A DNA stretch of 64,000 bases from Aestuariivirga sp. Lineage in GTDB: Bacteria; Pseudomonadota; Alphaproteobacteria; Rhizobiales; Aestuariivirgaceae. The notes under the pieces were generated by a model. It did not search any database. It was not told the DNA's origin and worked only from the letters and a program-made list of their open reading frames with translations. Positions 41,872 through 50,636 of the stretch are shown here, piece after piece. Both the position numbers and the translations under genes were made by a program. The number at the start of each line of letters is the position of its first letter. Positions within the stretch are counted from its first letter, which is position 1. Location of the stretch: the NCBI RefSeq assembly GCF_020252395.1, contig NZ_JADCDB010000001.1, positions 62,001 through 126,000 on the forward strand, written 5' to 3'.

Positions 41872-42672
41872 TCACACCTTCCTCCTGCTGATGAAGAAGA
41901 ACAGAGTGACAACCAGCACCGATATCGCCAGGAAGATGGTCGATATGGCGTTGATTTCCGGCGTGACGATGCGGCGGAGCTGACCCAGCATGTAGGTCGG
42001 CAGCGTGTCCTGCCCGCCGGATTTCACGAATTCGGTAATCACCACATCATCCAGCGATATCACGAAGGCCAGCATGAAGCCCGCGAGAATGCCGGGCCAG
42101 AGCAACGGCAGCGTGACACGGCGGAACGCCCGCCATGGGGTGGCGTAAAGATCGGCCGCGGCGCGCTCCAGCGTCAGATCCATGTTTTCCAGCCGGGCGC
42201 GGATGGGCAGATAGGCGAAGGGAATGCAGAAGGCGGTGTGGGCGGCAACGATGAAGCCGAGGCCCGAATAGCCGGTCCACGCCTTGATGCGCGAGAAGAC
42301 GATGAGGAGCGCCACCGCGGTCACGATTTCGGGCACCATCAGGGGCTGGTTGATGAAAGCGTACTTGAAGGTCAGGCCGCGGTAGGGTTCGGTGCGCGTA
42401 GTTGCGAGGGCCGCCATGGTCGCCGCGGCAGTGGCGATGGTTGCCGCGATCACGGCGATCGCGAAGGAGCGCGCCGCCGCTTCCTGCACCGCCGAATTGT
42501 TCCAGGCCGCCATGAACCAGGTGAGCGAAACGCCCTCCCACACCGCAAGCGATGAGCCCGCGTTGAAGGCAAACACCACGAGCGTCGCGATGGGCAGGTA
42601 CAGCAGGAAGAAGCAGACCATTGCGACCGCGGCGAAACCGCGCTGGCGCTTGACGTCGAAATGGCTAGCCAT
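41872..42672 (-). CDS. Polyamine-type ABC transporter permease (PotI/PotC-like)
   Basis: YLPIATLVVFAFNAGSS; EAA loop ERAAADLYATPWRAFRRVTLPLLWPGI; operon context. Confidence 0.92.
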   Translation of the reverse strand: MASHFDVKRQRGFAAVAMVCFFLLYLPIATLVVFAFNAGSSLAVWEGVSLTWFMAAWNNSAVQEAAARSFAIAVIAATIATAAATMAALATTRTEPYRGLTFKYAFINQPLMVPEIVTAVALLIVFSRIKAWTGYSGLGFIVAAHTAFCIPFAYLPIRARLENMDLTLERAAADLYATPWRAFRRVTLPLLWPGILAGFMLAFVISLDDVVITEFVKSGGQDTLPTYMLGQLRRIVTPEINAISTIFLAISVLVVTLFFFISRRKV

Positions 42673-43588
42673 GCCTTGCCCCCGGCCTCGAGGCGTTGCG
42701 CACGTAGAATAGCAGCGCCACCATGACGATCGCCATCAGCGTGATCGAAATGGCGGCTCCAAGCGGCCAGTTTCGCCCCTGTCCGAACTGAAGCTCGATC
42801 AGGTTGCCCAGCATCATGTTCTTGCCTCCACCCAGCACGCGCGGCGTCACATAGGCGCCGAGCGACGGTATGAAGACGAGGATGGAGCCCGCGATAATGC
42901 CTGGCTTCACCATGGGGATGATGATCCGCCACAGCACCTTGAGGCGGGTCGCATAGAGGTCGTAGCCGGCTTCCACGAGACGGAAGTCGAGGCGCTCCAT
43001 GGAGGCATAGAGCGGCAGCACCATCAGCGGCAGGTAGACATAGGCCATGCCGAAAAGGATGCCCATGTCGGTGTACATCATCTGGACCGGCGCGGAGATC
43101 AGGCCGAGTTTGAGAAGCGCCGTGTTGATAACGCCCTCGTTGCGGATCACCTCCTGCATCGCGTAGGTCCGGATCAGAAGGTTGGTCCAGAACGGGATGG
43201 TGATCAGAAACAGCCAGATCTCGCGGGAGCGCTCGCTGCGCGTGGCGATGAAATAGGCCGTGGGAAAGCCGAGCAACAGCGTGATGAGCGTGGTCGCCAG
43301 CGACAGTTTCACCGAGCGCGCGAAGATCGCCACATGAGCGTCGTTCAGGGCGAGCGTGTCGTCGAAAATGTCGCGCTGGAAAAAGACGCCGAACCAGCCG
43401 TCAGCCGAAAACTGCCAGAGCTTCACATCGCCGTAGTCGCCCTTCGCCATGACCGAGTAGAGGAGCATGACGAAGAGCGGACCCACGGCCGCGAAGAAGA
43501 TGATGAGCAGCGACGGCGCGGACAGCAGCCAGCGGTTGCGGACGTCCTGGCGCCGCGCGTTTTCGGCGGCCTCGCGGGCTGACAGCAT
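42665..43588 (-). CDS. Polyamine-type ABC transporter permease (PotH/PotB-like)
   Basis: IPFWTNLLIRTYAM; EAA loop VEAGYDLYATRLKVLWRIIIPMVKPGIIAG; overlaps the next gene. Confidence 0.92.
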   Translation of the reverse strand: MLSAREAAENARRQDVRNRWLLSAPSLLIIFFAAVGPLFVMLLYSVMAKGDYGDVKLWQFSADGWFGVFFQRDIFDDTLALNDAHVAIFARSVKLSLATTLITLLLGFPTAYFIATRSERSREIWLFLITIPFWTNLLIRTYAMQEVIRNEGVINTALLKLGLISAPVQMMYTDMGILFGMAYVYLPLMVLPLYASMERLDFRLVEAGYDLYATRLKVLWRIIIPMVKPGIIAGSILVFIPSLGAYVTPRVLGGGKNMMLGNLIELQFGQGRNWPLGAAISITLMAIVMVALLFYVRNASRPGARHG

Positions 43589-43592
43589 GCGC

Positions 43593-44720
43593 TCAGTCCC
43601 TCACCACCTGGGCGGAATTCGCTTCGAGCGCCACGCCCACGGCATCGCCAGGCTTGTGACCAGCGCCGCCGCCATGCGCGTTCTGCTGGCGGATGATGAA
43701 GGTCTCGCCGCCATCGAGCTTCACGTAGTAGTGCGTGTCGGTGCCGAAATAGACGATGTTCTCGAGCGTGCCCCGGAGATCGGCCGTGCCACCGGACTTG
43801 ACGAGATCGGCGTGCTCGGGCCGCACCACCACGGTGACATGGCCTTCGGGCTTCAGCCCCTCGGGCAGGCCCGCGGCAATCGTGCCGCCACTGGCGAGCC
43901 TGACCTGGGCCGAGGCGCCCTCGACCGAAACAACGTCGCCCGCCAGGAAGTTCGTCTCGCCGATGAAGTTGGCGACGAAGCGCACCGAGGGGCGGTCATA
44001 GATGTCACGCGGCGAGCCGATCTGCAGGATCTTGCCCTTGCTCATGACCGCGATGCGGTCCGACATGGTGAGGGCTTCTTCCTGGTCATGCGTGACGAAG
44101 ATGAAGGTGATGCCGGTTTCATTCTGCAGCCGCTTCAGTTCGATCTGCATGTCCTTGCGGAGCTTGTAATCCAGGGCCGAGAGCGGCTCGTCGAGGAGCA
44201 GCACCTTGGGGGCCGGCGCGAGCGCGCGGGCCAGCGCCACGCGCTGCTGCTGGCCGCCGGATATCTGGCTGGTGCGGCGGTTGGCGAGCTCCTCCATGCG
44301 CACGAGCTGCAGCATCTGGGAGACGCGCCTGTCGATTTCGGCGCGGGGCTTGCCCAGCATCTCGAGCCCGAAGCCAATGTTCTGGGCGACCGTCATGTGG
44401 GGGAAGAGCGCGTAGCTCTGGAACACCGTGTTCACGGGGCGCTTGTAGGGCGGCAGGGGCGCGATGTTCTCGCCGTAGAGGAGAATTTCGCCATCGGTGG
44501 GAAAATCGAAGCCGGCGATCAGGCGGAGCAGCGTGGTCTTGCCGCAGCCCGAAGGCCCGAGCAGGGTGAAGAACTCATTCTCGCGGATCGAAACCGAGAC
44601 GTTATCGAGAGCCTTTACGGCGTCCTGCCCGGCTCCGAATTGTTTCGTGACGCCTTTCGCCTCGATGGCGGTTTGGCCTGCTGCCAAGATTGCTCTCTCC
44701 CTCACCCCCAGCTGTCCCAC
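43593..44720 (-). CDS. Polyamine-type ABC transporter ATP-binding protein (PotG/PotA-like)
   Basis: [50 protein letters not shown]-terminal TOBE domain. Confidence 0.93.
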   Translation of the reverse strand: MGQLGVRERAILAAGQTAIEAKGVTKQFGAGQDAVKALDNVSVSIRENEFFTLLGPSGCGKTTLLRLIAGFDFPTDGEILLYGENIAPLPPYKRPVNTVFQSYALFPHMTVAQNIGFGLEMLGKPRAEIDRRVSQMLQLVRMEELANRRTSQISGGQQQRVALARALAPAPKVLLLDEPLSALDYKLRKDMQIELKRLQNETGITFIFVTHDQEEALTMSDRIAVMSKGKILQIGSPRDIYDRPSVRFVANFIGETNFLAGDVVSVEGASAQVRLASGGTIAAGLPEGLKPEGHVTVVVRPEHADLVKSGGTADLRGTLENIVYFGTDTHYYVKLDGGETFIIRQQNAHGGGAGHKPGDAVGVALEANSAQVVRD

Positions 44721-44828
44721 CGGGCTGTTGCTCCCATCCTATGACGGGAAATCAGTGTTTGCCAATGGGTTCCGTTGGCGGCGCGGAGTTGACGCGGCGG
44801 CCACGCATGGTGCCCGGCCCTTTTTGGT

Positions 44829-45572
44829 TCAGATCGACCAGCCGCCGTCGATGACGAAGGTCTGCCCTGTCACAAAGGCCGCCTCGTCGCTTGCCAGATA
44901 AACCACCAGCATTCCGATTTCCTCAGGCTGCGCCATGCGGCCCATGGGCTGGCGTGAGATGAAGGCCGATTTCGCCGCCTCGTAATCCCCCGTTGCCTTG
45001 AGGCGCTCGGCAAGCGATGGGCTGTCAACCGTGCCGGGGCAGATGGCGTTCACCCGGATGCCCTTGGACGTGTAATCCGCCGCCAGGGCCTTGGTCATGC
45101 CGATCACCGCGGCCTTGGTGGCGCCATAGACGAAGCGGTTGGGCACGCCTTTGATCGAGGAGGCGGCCGAGGCCATGTTGATGATGACACCCTGCCCCCG
45201 GGCGAGCCAGCCCGGCATGAACGCCTTCATCATGCGGTAATGCGCCTTGACGTTGAGGTCGAAGGAGAAGTCCCAGGCCTTCTCGTCGGTCTCCATCAGG
45301 GTTCCGGCATGGACGTAGCCGGAGCAATTGAACAGGATGTCCGGCGTGCCGACGCGCTGTGCCGCGGCATCAACCTCGGCCTGCTTCAGCACGTCGAGGG
45401 TGAAGGTCTCGATCCCCGGCTGCCCGGCGGCGAGCGACTTCAGCGCCTCGGCGTTGATGTCGGTGGCCCATACCTTCGCCCCCTCCTTCGCCAGGCAGAT
45501 GGCGGAGGCGCGGCCGATGCCCTGGCCCGCCGAGGTGACGATCGCTGTCTTGCCGTGAAGCCTGCCGGCCAT
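44829..45572 (-). CDS. SDR-family oxidoreductase
   Basis: GKTAIVTSAGQGIGRA, YGATKAAVIGMTKALAAD, NAICPGTVDSPSL. Confidence 0.9.
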   Translation of the reverse strand: MAGRLHGKTAIVTSAGQGIGRASAICLAKEGAKVWATDINAEALKSLAAGQPGIETFTLDVLKQAEVDAAAQRVGTPDILFNCSGYVHAGTLMETDEKAWDFSFDLNVKAHYRMMKAFMPGWLARGQGVIINMASAASSIKGVPNRFVYGATKAAVIGMTKALAADYTSKGIRVNAICPGTVDSPSLAERLKATGDYEAAKSAFISRQPMGRMAQPEEIGMLVVYLASDEAAFVTGQTFVIDGGWSI

Positions 45573-45640
45573 GGACTTCTCTCCCGTTGTCCTGTTCTCT
45601 GTCGGGTAAAATCACTAGCGCCTTGCGATGAGGCTTGTCC

Positions 45641-47077
45641 ATGACCAACGATGACCTGTGCTATCTCTCCGCCACGGAGGCCCTGAAGCTGTTCAAGAGG
45701 CGCAAGCTTTCGCCGGTCGAACTCACCAAGGCACTGATTGCGCGCGCCGAGGGGGTGAACCCGAAGATCAACTGCCTTGCCGACCGCTACTTCGACGAAG
45801 CGGTGGCGCAGGCCAGGGCATCGGAGGCGCGCTACATGAAGCGGGGCGGCAAGACCGGGGCGCTCGACGGCGTGCCACTCGCGGTGAAGGATGCGCAGCG
45901 GCTGAAGGGCAAGCGCACCACGCAGGGCTCGCTGATCTTCAGAGACTGGGTGGACGATCATTCGGACCCGATGATCGAACGCTTGCAGAAGGCGGGGGCG
46001 GTGATCCTGGCGCGCACCACCACGCCGGAGTTCTGTTTGTCCGGCATCACCGCCTCGCGCATCTGGGGCGTGACGCGCAATCCATGGAACACGGAATGGG
46101 GGCCTGGCGGATCGTCCGGCGGATCGGGTGCGGCGCTGGCGGCGGGGATCACCACGCTGGCGACGGGCACCGACATCGGCGGCTCGATCCGCATTCCGGC
46201 GGCGGCCTGCGGTGTGGTGGGCTTCAAGCCGCCGCATGGGCGCAACCCGGACGGGCCGCCCGCCAACTTCGACCGCTTCAACCATTGCGGGCCGATGACG
46301 CGCAGCGTAGCGGATGCGGCGCTGATGCAGAACGTGACATCGGGTCCGCACCCGCTCGACCATGACTCGCTCAGGCAGAAGGTGAAGCTGCCGACGGAGG
46401 CCAGATCGATCCGTGGACTGAAGATCGCCTTTTCGGTGGACCTCGGCTATGTGCCGGTGGAGCCCGCGGTGCGGATGAACATGCTGAAGGCGGTCGAGGT
46501 GTTCCGCAAGCTGGGCGCCACGGTGACGGAGGTGGAGCTGGGCTGGACGGCGGATGTCGAGAAGAACGGGCTGCACTGGTACAACCTCATGCATTTCGGC
46601 CGGCAGACGATCTGGCACCTGAAGGACTCGAAGCACCTGATGACGGATTATGCCGTCAAGTTCGCCGAGGCGGCGCAGAAGCTGACGGGTGCGGACGACG
46701 CGCACCGGCCATGGGAACAGGCGCACCGCATGTACCAGACGCTGGGGCCGGTGCTGGCGGCCAATGACCTGTTCATCTGCCCCACCAACAACGCGCCCTC
46801 GGTGAAGGCGGAGCATGACCCGTGGGACCAGAACTTCACGGTGAACGGCCAGAAGGCCGACCCCGAATATGGCTGGGTGATGACCCACCCCTTCAACATG
46901 CTGCACAATTGCCCGGTGCTGTCGCTGCCCTCGGGCCATGCCGAAACGGGGGTTCCGACGGGCATCCAGCTGGTGGGCCGGACCTGGGACGATGTGAAGG
47001 TTTTCCGCGCGGGCCTCGCCTATGAAAAGGCGGTGGGCGGCTGGTACGGGACGAAAAAAGTCCGGCCGCGGCTGTAA
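45641..47077 (+). CDS. Amidase signature-family enzyme
   Basis: Amidase signature GPGGSSGGSGAALAAGITTLATGTDIGGSIRIPAAACGVVGFKP with upstream catalytic Lys region (LAVKDAQRLKG). Track start is 45635. Confidence 0.92.
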   Translation: MTNDDLCYLSATEALKLFKRRKLSPVELTKALIARAEGVNPKINCLADRYFDEAVAQARASEARYMKRGGKTGALDGVPLAVKDAQRLKGKRTTQGSLIFRDWVDDHSDPMIERLQKAGAVILARTTTPEFCLSGITASRIWGVTRNPWNTEWGPGGSSGGSGAALAAGITTLATGTDIGGSIRIPAAACGVVGFKPPHGRNPDGPPANFDRFNHCGPMTRSVADAALMQNVTSGPHPLDHDSLRQKVKLPTEARSIRGLKIAFSVDLGYVPVEPAVRMNMLKAVEVFRKLGATVTEVELGWTADVEKNGLHWYNLMHFGRQTIWHLKDSKHLMTDYAVKFAEAAQKLTGADDAHRPWEQAHRMYQTLGPVLAANDLFICPTNNAPSVKAEHDPWDQNFTVNGQKADPEYGWVMTHPFNMLHNCPVLSLPSGHAETGVPTGIQLVGRTWDDVKVFRAGLAYEKAVGGWYGTKKVRPRL

Positions 47078-47083
47078 TTTCTC

Positions 47084-47112
47084 TTGACATTTTCTGAAAA
47101 AATACCTATAAT
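47084..47112 (+). promoter_or_regulatory. Perfect sigma-70 consensus promoter
   Basis: TTGACA (47084-47089), 17-nt spacer, TATAAT (47107-47112); the ATG at 47119 is 7 nt after the -10 box. Confidence 0.8.
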
Positions 47113-47118
47113 AGGATC

Positions 47119-47644
47119 ATGAATTGGACACTCACCACCGTCGCTATCGCAGGCACCAAGGTCAGGTTTCATGCCGCCGTCCTGATCTTCATCGCCTGGA
47201 TCGGCATTGCGGATTACCTGGCCGGAGGCCCGTCAGCCGCCGCTGAATCGATTGCGTTCAATCTGCCCGTGTTCCTTTGCCTGACGCTGCGCGAATTCGG
47301 CCGCATCTTCATGGTGAAGCGCTTCGGGGCGAACGCGGCGGACGCAATCCTCTCCCCCATCGGCGGCGTCGCGGCGATGGCGCGGATGCCGGAAAAGCCC
47401 CGGCAGGAGTTGCCCGTGCCTATCGCCAGGCCTCTGGCGAATGTGGCGGCCGGCTTCCTCCTAATGCTGACCCTTCGGCCTCGGCCTGTGCCTCGTCACC
47501 ACCATCGATTTGGACCACGCGGGCATGGCCGGCCGCCTGCTGACCGTGAACGCCGTGCTGGTCGCCTTCAACTTGATTCCTGCCTTTCCGGTGGACGGCA
47601 GACGCGTGTTGCGCGCCGTGCTGGCGATGAACGTTCTGACGTGA
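47119..47644 (+). pseudogene. Decayed site-2 protease (M50)-like gene, frameshifted
   Basis: N-terminus MNWTLTTVAIAGTKVRFHAAVLIFIAWIGIADYL resembles M50 proteins. The expected HEFGH is REFGR (47290-47304). The C-terminal motif FNLIPAFPVDGRRVLRAVLAM is in another frame (shift near 47470-47476) and stops early. Confidence 0.75.
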
Positions 47645-47818
47645 TATCGATTTATCTGGGACGAAGCTGGCGCCACGGCGCCTGTTGAAAGATAAAACCA
47701 ATTTTTTCCAATACTTATGGGGGCGGATTGCGGCAATTGCAAGCTGCGGGCCGCAGGGCTAAGTCTGCCCCGGCCTGCGGCGGGCAAGCATGGCGTCGAG
47801 GTCTCGACTCAAGGATCA

Positions 47819-49534
47819 ATGCGCAAGGTCTTTCACATCTTCTTCCATGCCGAGGGCACCAGGCCCTTTCTGGTGCTGTTCGCGCTGCTGGTGGCCGCCC
47901 TGTGCGAGGCGATCGGCATTTCCGCGCTACTGCCGGCGGTGGCCATCGTCGCCGACCAACCGGGTGGCGCCGGCAGCGGCAGCCATTCGGGCCTGAGCCA
48001 GAAGGTTCTCGACGCCCTCGACTGGGCAGGCATCGCCCCCAACCTCGGCAACCTGGTGATCATCATCGGCGTGGCGCTTGTGCTGAAGTCCGCCGTCGGC
48101 TTCTTCGCGCTTACCTATGCCGCGAATTCCGCCGCGCGCGTGGGCGTGCGCCTGCGCGAACAATTGCTGGATGCGCTGTTCGGCGCCAGCTGGCGCTTCT
48201 ATTCCGAACAGCAATCGGGAAGCTTCGCCAGCGCCATCAGCGCCGATGCGACGCGCGCCGCCGAAGCCTATCTCATGGCCGCCAATTTCTGCGCCATGGC
48301 GGTGCAGGCGGCGATCTATGTGATCATCACGCTGTTCGTGGACTGGCGTCTGGCGCTGCTCGGCCTCGTGGTTGGCCTGGTCATGAGCCAGTCCATGGGC
48401 TTTCTGTTCCGCATGTCGAAGAAGGCGGGACGCCGCGGCGTCGACGCCACGCGCGACCTGACGGTGAAGACGGTGGAGCTTCTCGGCAACATCAAGCCGC
48501 TGAAGACCATGCACCGCTACGACTCCTTCCGGAGTTCGATCCGCAAGGCGATGCAGAAGCTGGAAAGTGCGCTGCGCCAGCGCGGCATGGCGCAGCAGCT
48601 GACCGCGCAGGGCGGCGACGCGGTGATGGCCATTGCGCTGTGCCTGGTCATCTACATCTCATATACCTATTTCCACGTCACCATCACGGCGCTGCTGGTG
48701 GGCGGGATCCTGTTCATGAAGGTGCTGGACAATTTCGGCAGGCTGCAGCGCCTGCTGCAGCAGTCGGCGCAGACCGAAGCCTCCTATGACCGGGTGGAGC
48801 AGCTGATCGCGCTCACCAAGGCCAATCGCGAGCCCTCGCGCGGGACGCTGGCGCCCGGCGCGACCGGCGACTGCCGCTTCGAGCACGTCAGCTTTTCCTA
48901 TGGCGGCCATGACGTGCTGCAGGACGTCAGCATCCTCATACCGTCGCGCCAGGTGACGGTGCTGAAGGGCCTGTCCGGCAGCGGCAAGACCACCCTCGTC
49001 GACCTGCTGATCGGCCTGCACCGGCCGCGGAGCGGGCGCATCACCGTGGCCGGCACGCCCCTTGAGGAGATCGACATCCTCAAGCTCCGCCAGCGCATCG
49101 GCTACGTCTCCCAGGAGCTTTCGCTGCTGCATGCGCCGCTTCGCGAGAACATCTGCCTCGGCGGCGAAGGCCTGACAGACCAGGACGTGGCGCAAGCCGT
49201 GAGGCTTGCGGGCCTCGAGGACTTCATCGCCAGCCTGCCGCAGGGCCTCGACACCAGCGCTGGCGAAATGGGCGCGAGGCTATCCGGCGGCCAGCGCCAG
49301 CGCATCGCCCTGGCCCGCGCCTTGGTGACCAGGCCCGACATCCTGATCCTCGACGAGGTGACGAGCGCCCTCGACCCCGCAACAGAAGCCGAAATCGTGA
49401 ACAACATCCGCTCGCTGGCGCATCAATTCACCATCATCGTCATCACCCATCGCGATGCCTGGGTGGACATCGCCGACCGCCTCTACGAGGTGCGGGCCGG
49501 GCGGGTGAGCGAAGTGGGCCGCGCCGCGGCTTAG
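47819..49534 (+). CDS. ABC exporter, fused permease-ATPase
   Basis: N-terminal TM domain; [49 protein letters not shown]. Start at ATG 47819 (track 47717). Confidence 0.92.
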   Translation: MRKVFHIFFHAEGTRPFLVLFALLVAALCEAIGISALLPAVAIVADQPGGAGSGSHSGLSQKVLDALDWAGIAPNLGNLVIIIGVALVLKSAVGFFALTYAANSAARVGVRLREQLLDALFGASWRFYSEQQSGSFASAISADATRAAEAYLMAANFCAMAVQAAIYVIITLFVDWRLALLGLVVGLVMSQSMGFLFRMSKKAGRRGVDATRDLTVKTVELLGNIKPLKTMHRYDSFRSSIRKAMQKLESALRQRGMAQQLTAQGGDAVMAIALCLVIYISYTYFHVTITALLVGGILFMKVLDNFGRLQRLLQQSAQTEASYDRVEQLIALTKANREPSRGTLAPGATGDCRFEHVSFSYGGHDVLQDVSILIPSRQVTVLKGLSGSGKTTLVDLLIGLHRPRSGRITVAGTPLEEIDILKLRQRIGYVSQELSLLHAPLRENICLGGEGLTDQDVAQAVRLAGLEDFIASLPQGLDTSAGEMGARLSGGQRQRIALARALVTRPDILILDEVTSALDPATEAEIVNNIRSLAHQFTIIVITHRDAWVDIADRLYEVRAGRVSEVGRAAA

Positions 49535-49542
49535 CGCAACGG

Positions 49543-49570
49543 GCCCTCAAGTGCATCCGCACTTGAGGGC
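49543..49570. terminator. Long perfect hairpin between convergent genes, possible bidirectional terminator
   Basis: GCCCTCAAGTGC atcc GCACTTGAGGGC: 12-bp perfect arms, 4-nt loop, no clear T tract. Confidence 0.5.
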
Positions 49571-49597
49571 GTAAAGTTGCGCCAGCTTTTGACTCTG

Positions 49598-49644
49598 GAG
49601 CATCTTTCGCTTCGCAAGCGATTCCACTTGCTCGCCCGATGCTC
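49598..49644. repeat. GAGCATC...GATGCTC palindromic intergenic element
   Basis: Outer arms GAGCATC (49598-49604) and GATGCTC (49638-49644), inner CGCTTcgcAAGCG. Similar design to 30976-31009. Abuts the sulfotransferase stop codon. Confidence 0.5.
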
Positions 49645-50561
49645 TAGCTGTTGTAGCCGTAGACAGGGTTCAGCCGTTCGCGCACCATGTTGTCCAGCGC
49701 GGCCGCCTGCTCTTGCGTCACATAGTCGCGCCAGCCGCCGACCTTGCCGCGGCGCACCTTGAAACTCGACGGTTCGTCGGCATTGCCCGGCTTCATGCTG
49801 CGCTGGGCGCCGGCCTTGCCGGCATTCTCGATCTCCATGCGGCGCATGTTGTCGATCGAGGCGAAGCTGACGGCATCGTCGAGATCGGCATCGGCGGGAT
49901 GCTGGCCGAGGAAGTCGAGAATGCGGCGCAGCTGGCCCTTCGTGTCGGCGCGGAGGTCCTCGTAGCGCACGACGAGCAGCCTCTTCATCTTCGGCGCGGC
50001 TGCCGCCCAGTCATTCATGAAGCCGATAATCTTGGGAAGGCCCGCCTGCGCCCCGGCAATGAAATCATGGACGCTCGCATCGCCGCTCAGCGGATAGCCG
50101 TTGATGACCTTCTTGCGCGCCGCCATGCGGTGCTTCCACTGGAAGAACTGCGAGACCGCCGTGTCGCGCGGGTCGCGCACTAGCAGCACCACAGGAAGAC
50201 CGGCATAGATCTCGGCCTTGCGGTCATGGCCGAGATAGTCCTTCAGGTAATTGTCGTGGGTGAAGAACAGCACCGGCACTTGCGGGTGGCGGTTGCGGAA
50301 CTCGTCGAAGCCCGAGATCGAGTCGCCGGCATAGCCATTCTTCTTCGCGAAGTAGCGCCACAGCAGGACGCGCACCCAGGTGCGGCCGCTCTTGCCGAAG
50401 GAAACGATTGCCCCGCCGGCGGCCTTGAGCTTCTTCATCTCCTCGTAGCCGCGGAACCAGCGTTCGGCGCGGATGCCGGTCTCCCGCGGCAGCAGCACGG
50501 AGCCGTGCGAGACAAGCTGGCGCAGGCCGGTGCGGAGGTCGAAGGAATTGGGAAGCGGCAT
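49644..50561 (-). CDS. Sulfotransferase-domain protein
   Basis: 5'-PSB-like IVSFGKSGRTWVRVLLWRYF and 3'-PB-like LVVLLVRDPRDTAVSQFFQWKHR; RYEDLRADTKGQLRRILDFLG. Start corrected from 50606. Confidence 0.88.
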   Translation of the reverse strand: MPLPNSFDLRTGLRQLVSHGSVLLPRETGIRAERWFRGYEEMKKLKAAGGAIVSFGKSGRTWVRVLLWRYFAKKNGYAGDSISGFDEFRNRHPQVPVLFFTHDNYLKDYLGHDRKAEIYAGLPVVLLVRDPRDTAVSQFFQWKHRMAARKKVINGYPLSGDASVHDFIAGAQAGLPKIIGFMNDWAAAAPKMKRLLVVRYEDLRADTKGQLRRILDFLGQHPADADLDDAVSFASIDNMRRMEIENAGKAGAQRSMKPGNADEPSSFKVRRGKVGGWRDYVTQEQAAALDNMVRERLNPVYGYNS

Positions 50562-50636
50562 CACATCTGGTCTTTCAAAGCGGCAAGGGCGCGGCGGGCA
50601 TAGCAAATCGCCGCCGCAACAGCAATGCGCCGCCCG

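Noticed and set aside
39775-42555. 926-aa plus-strand ORF
   Set aside because: Crosses several well-supported minus-strand genes and a clear terminator; no motif.
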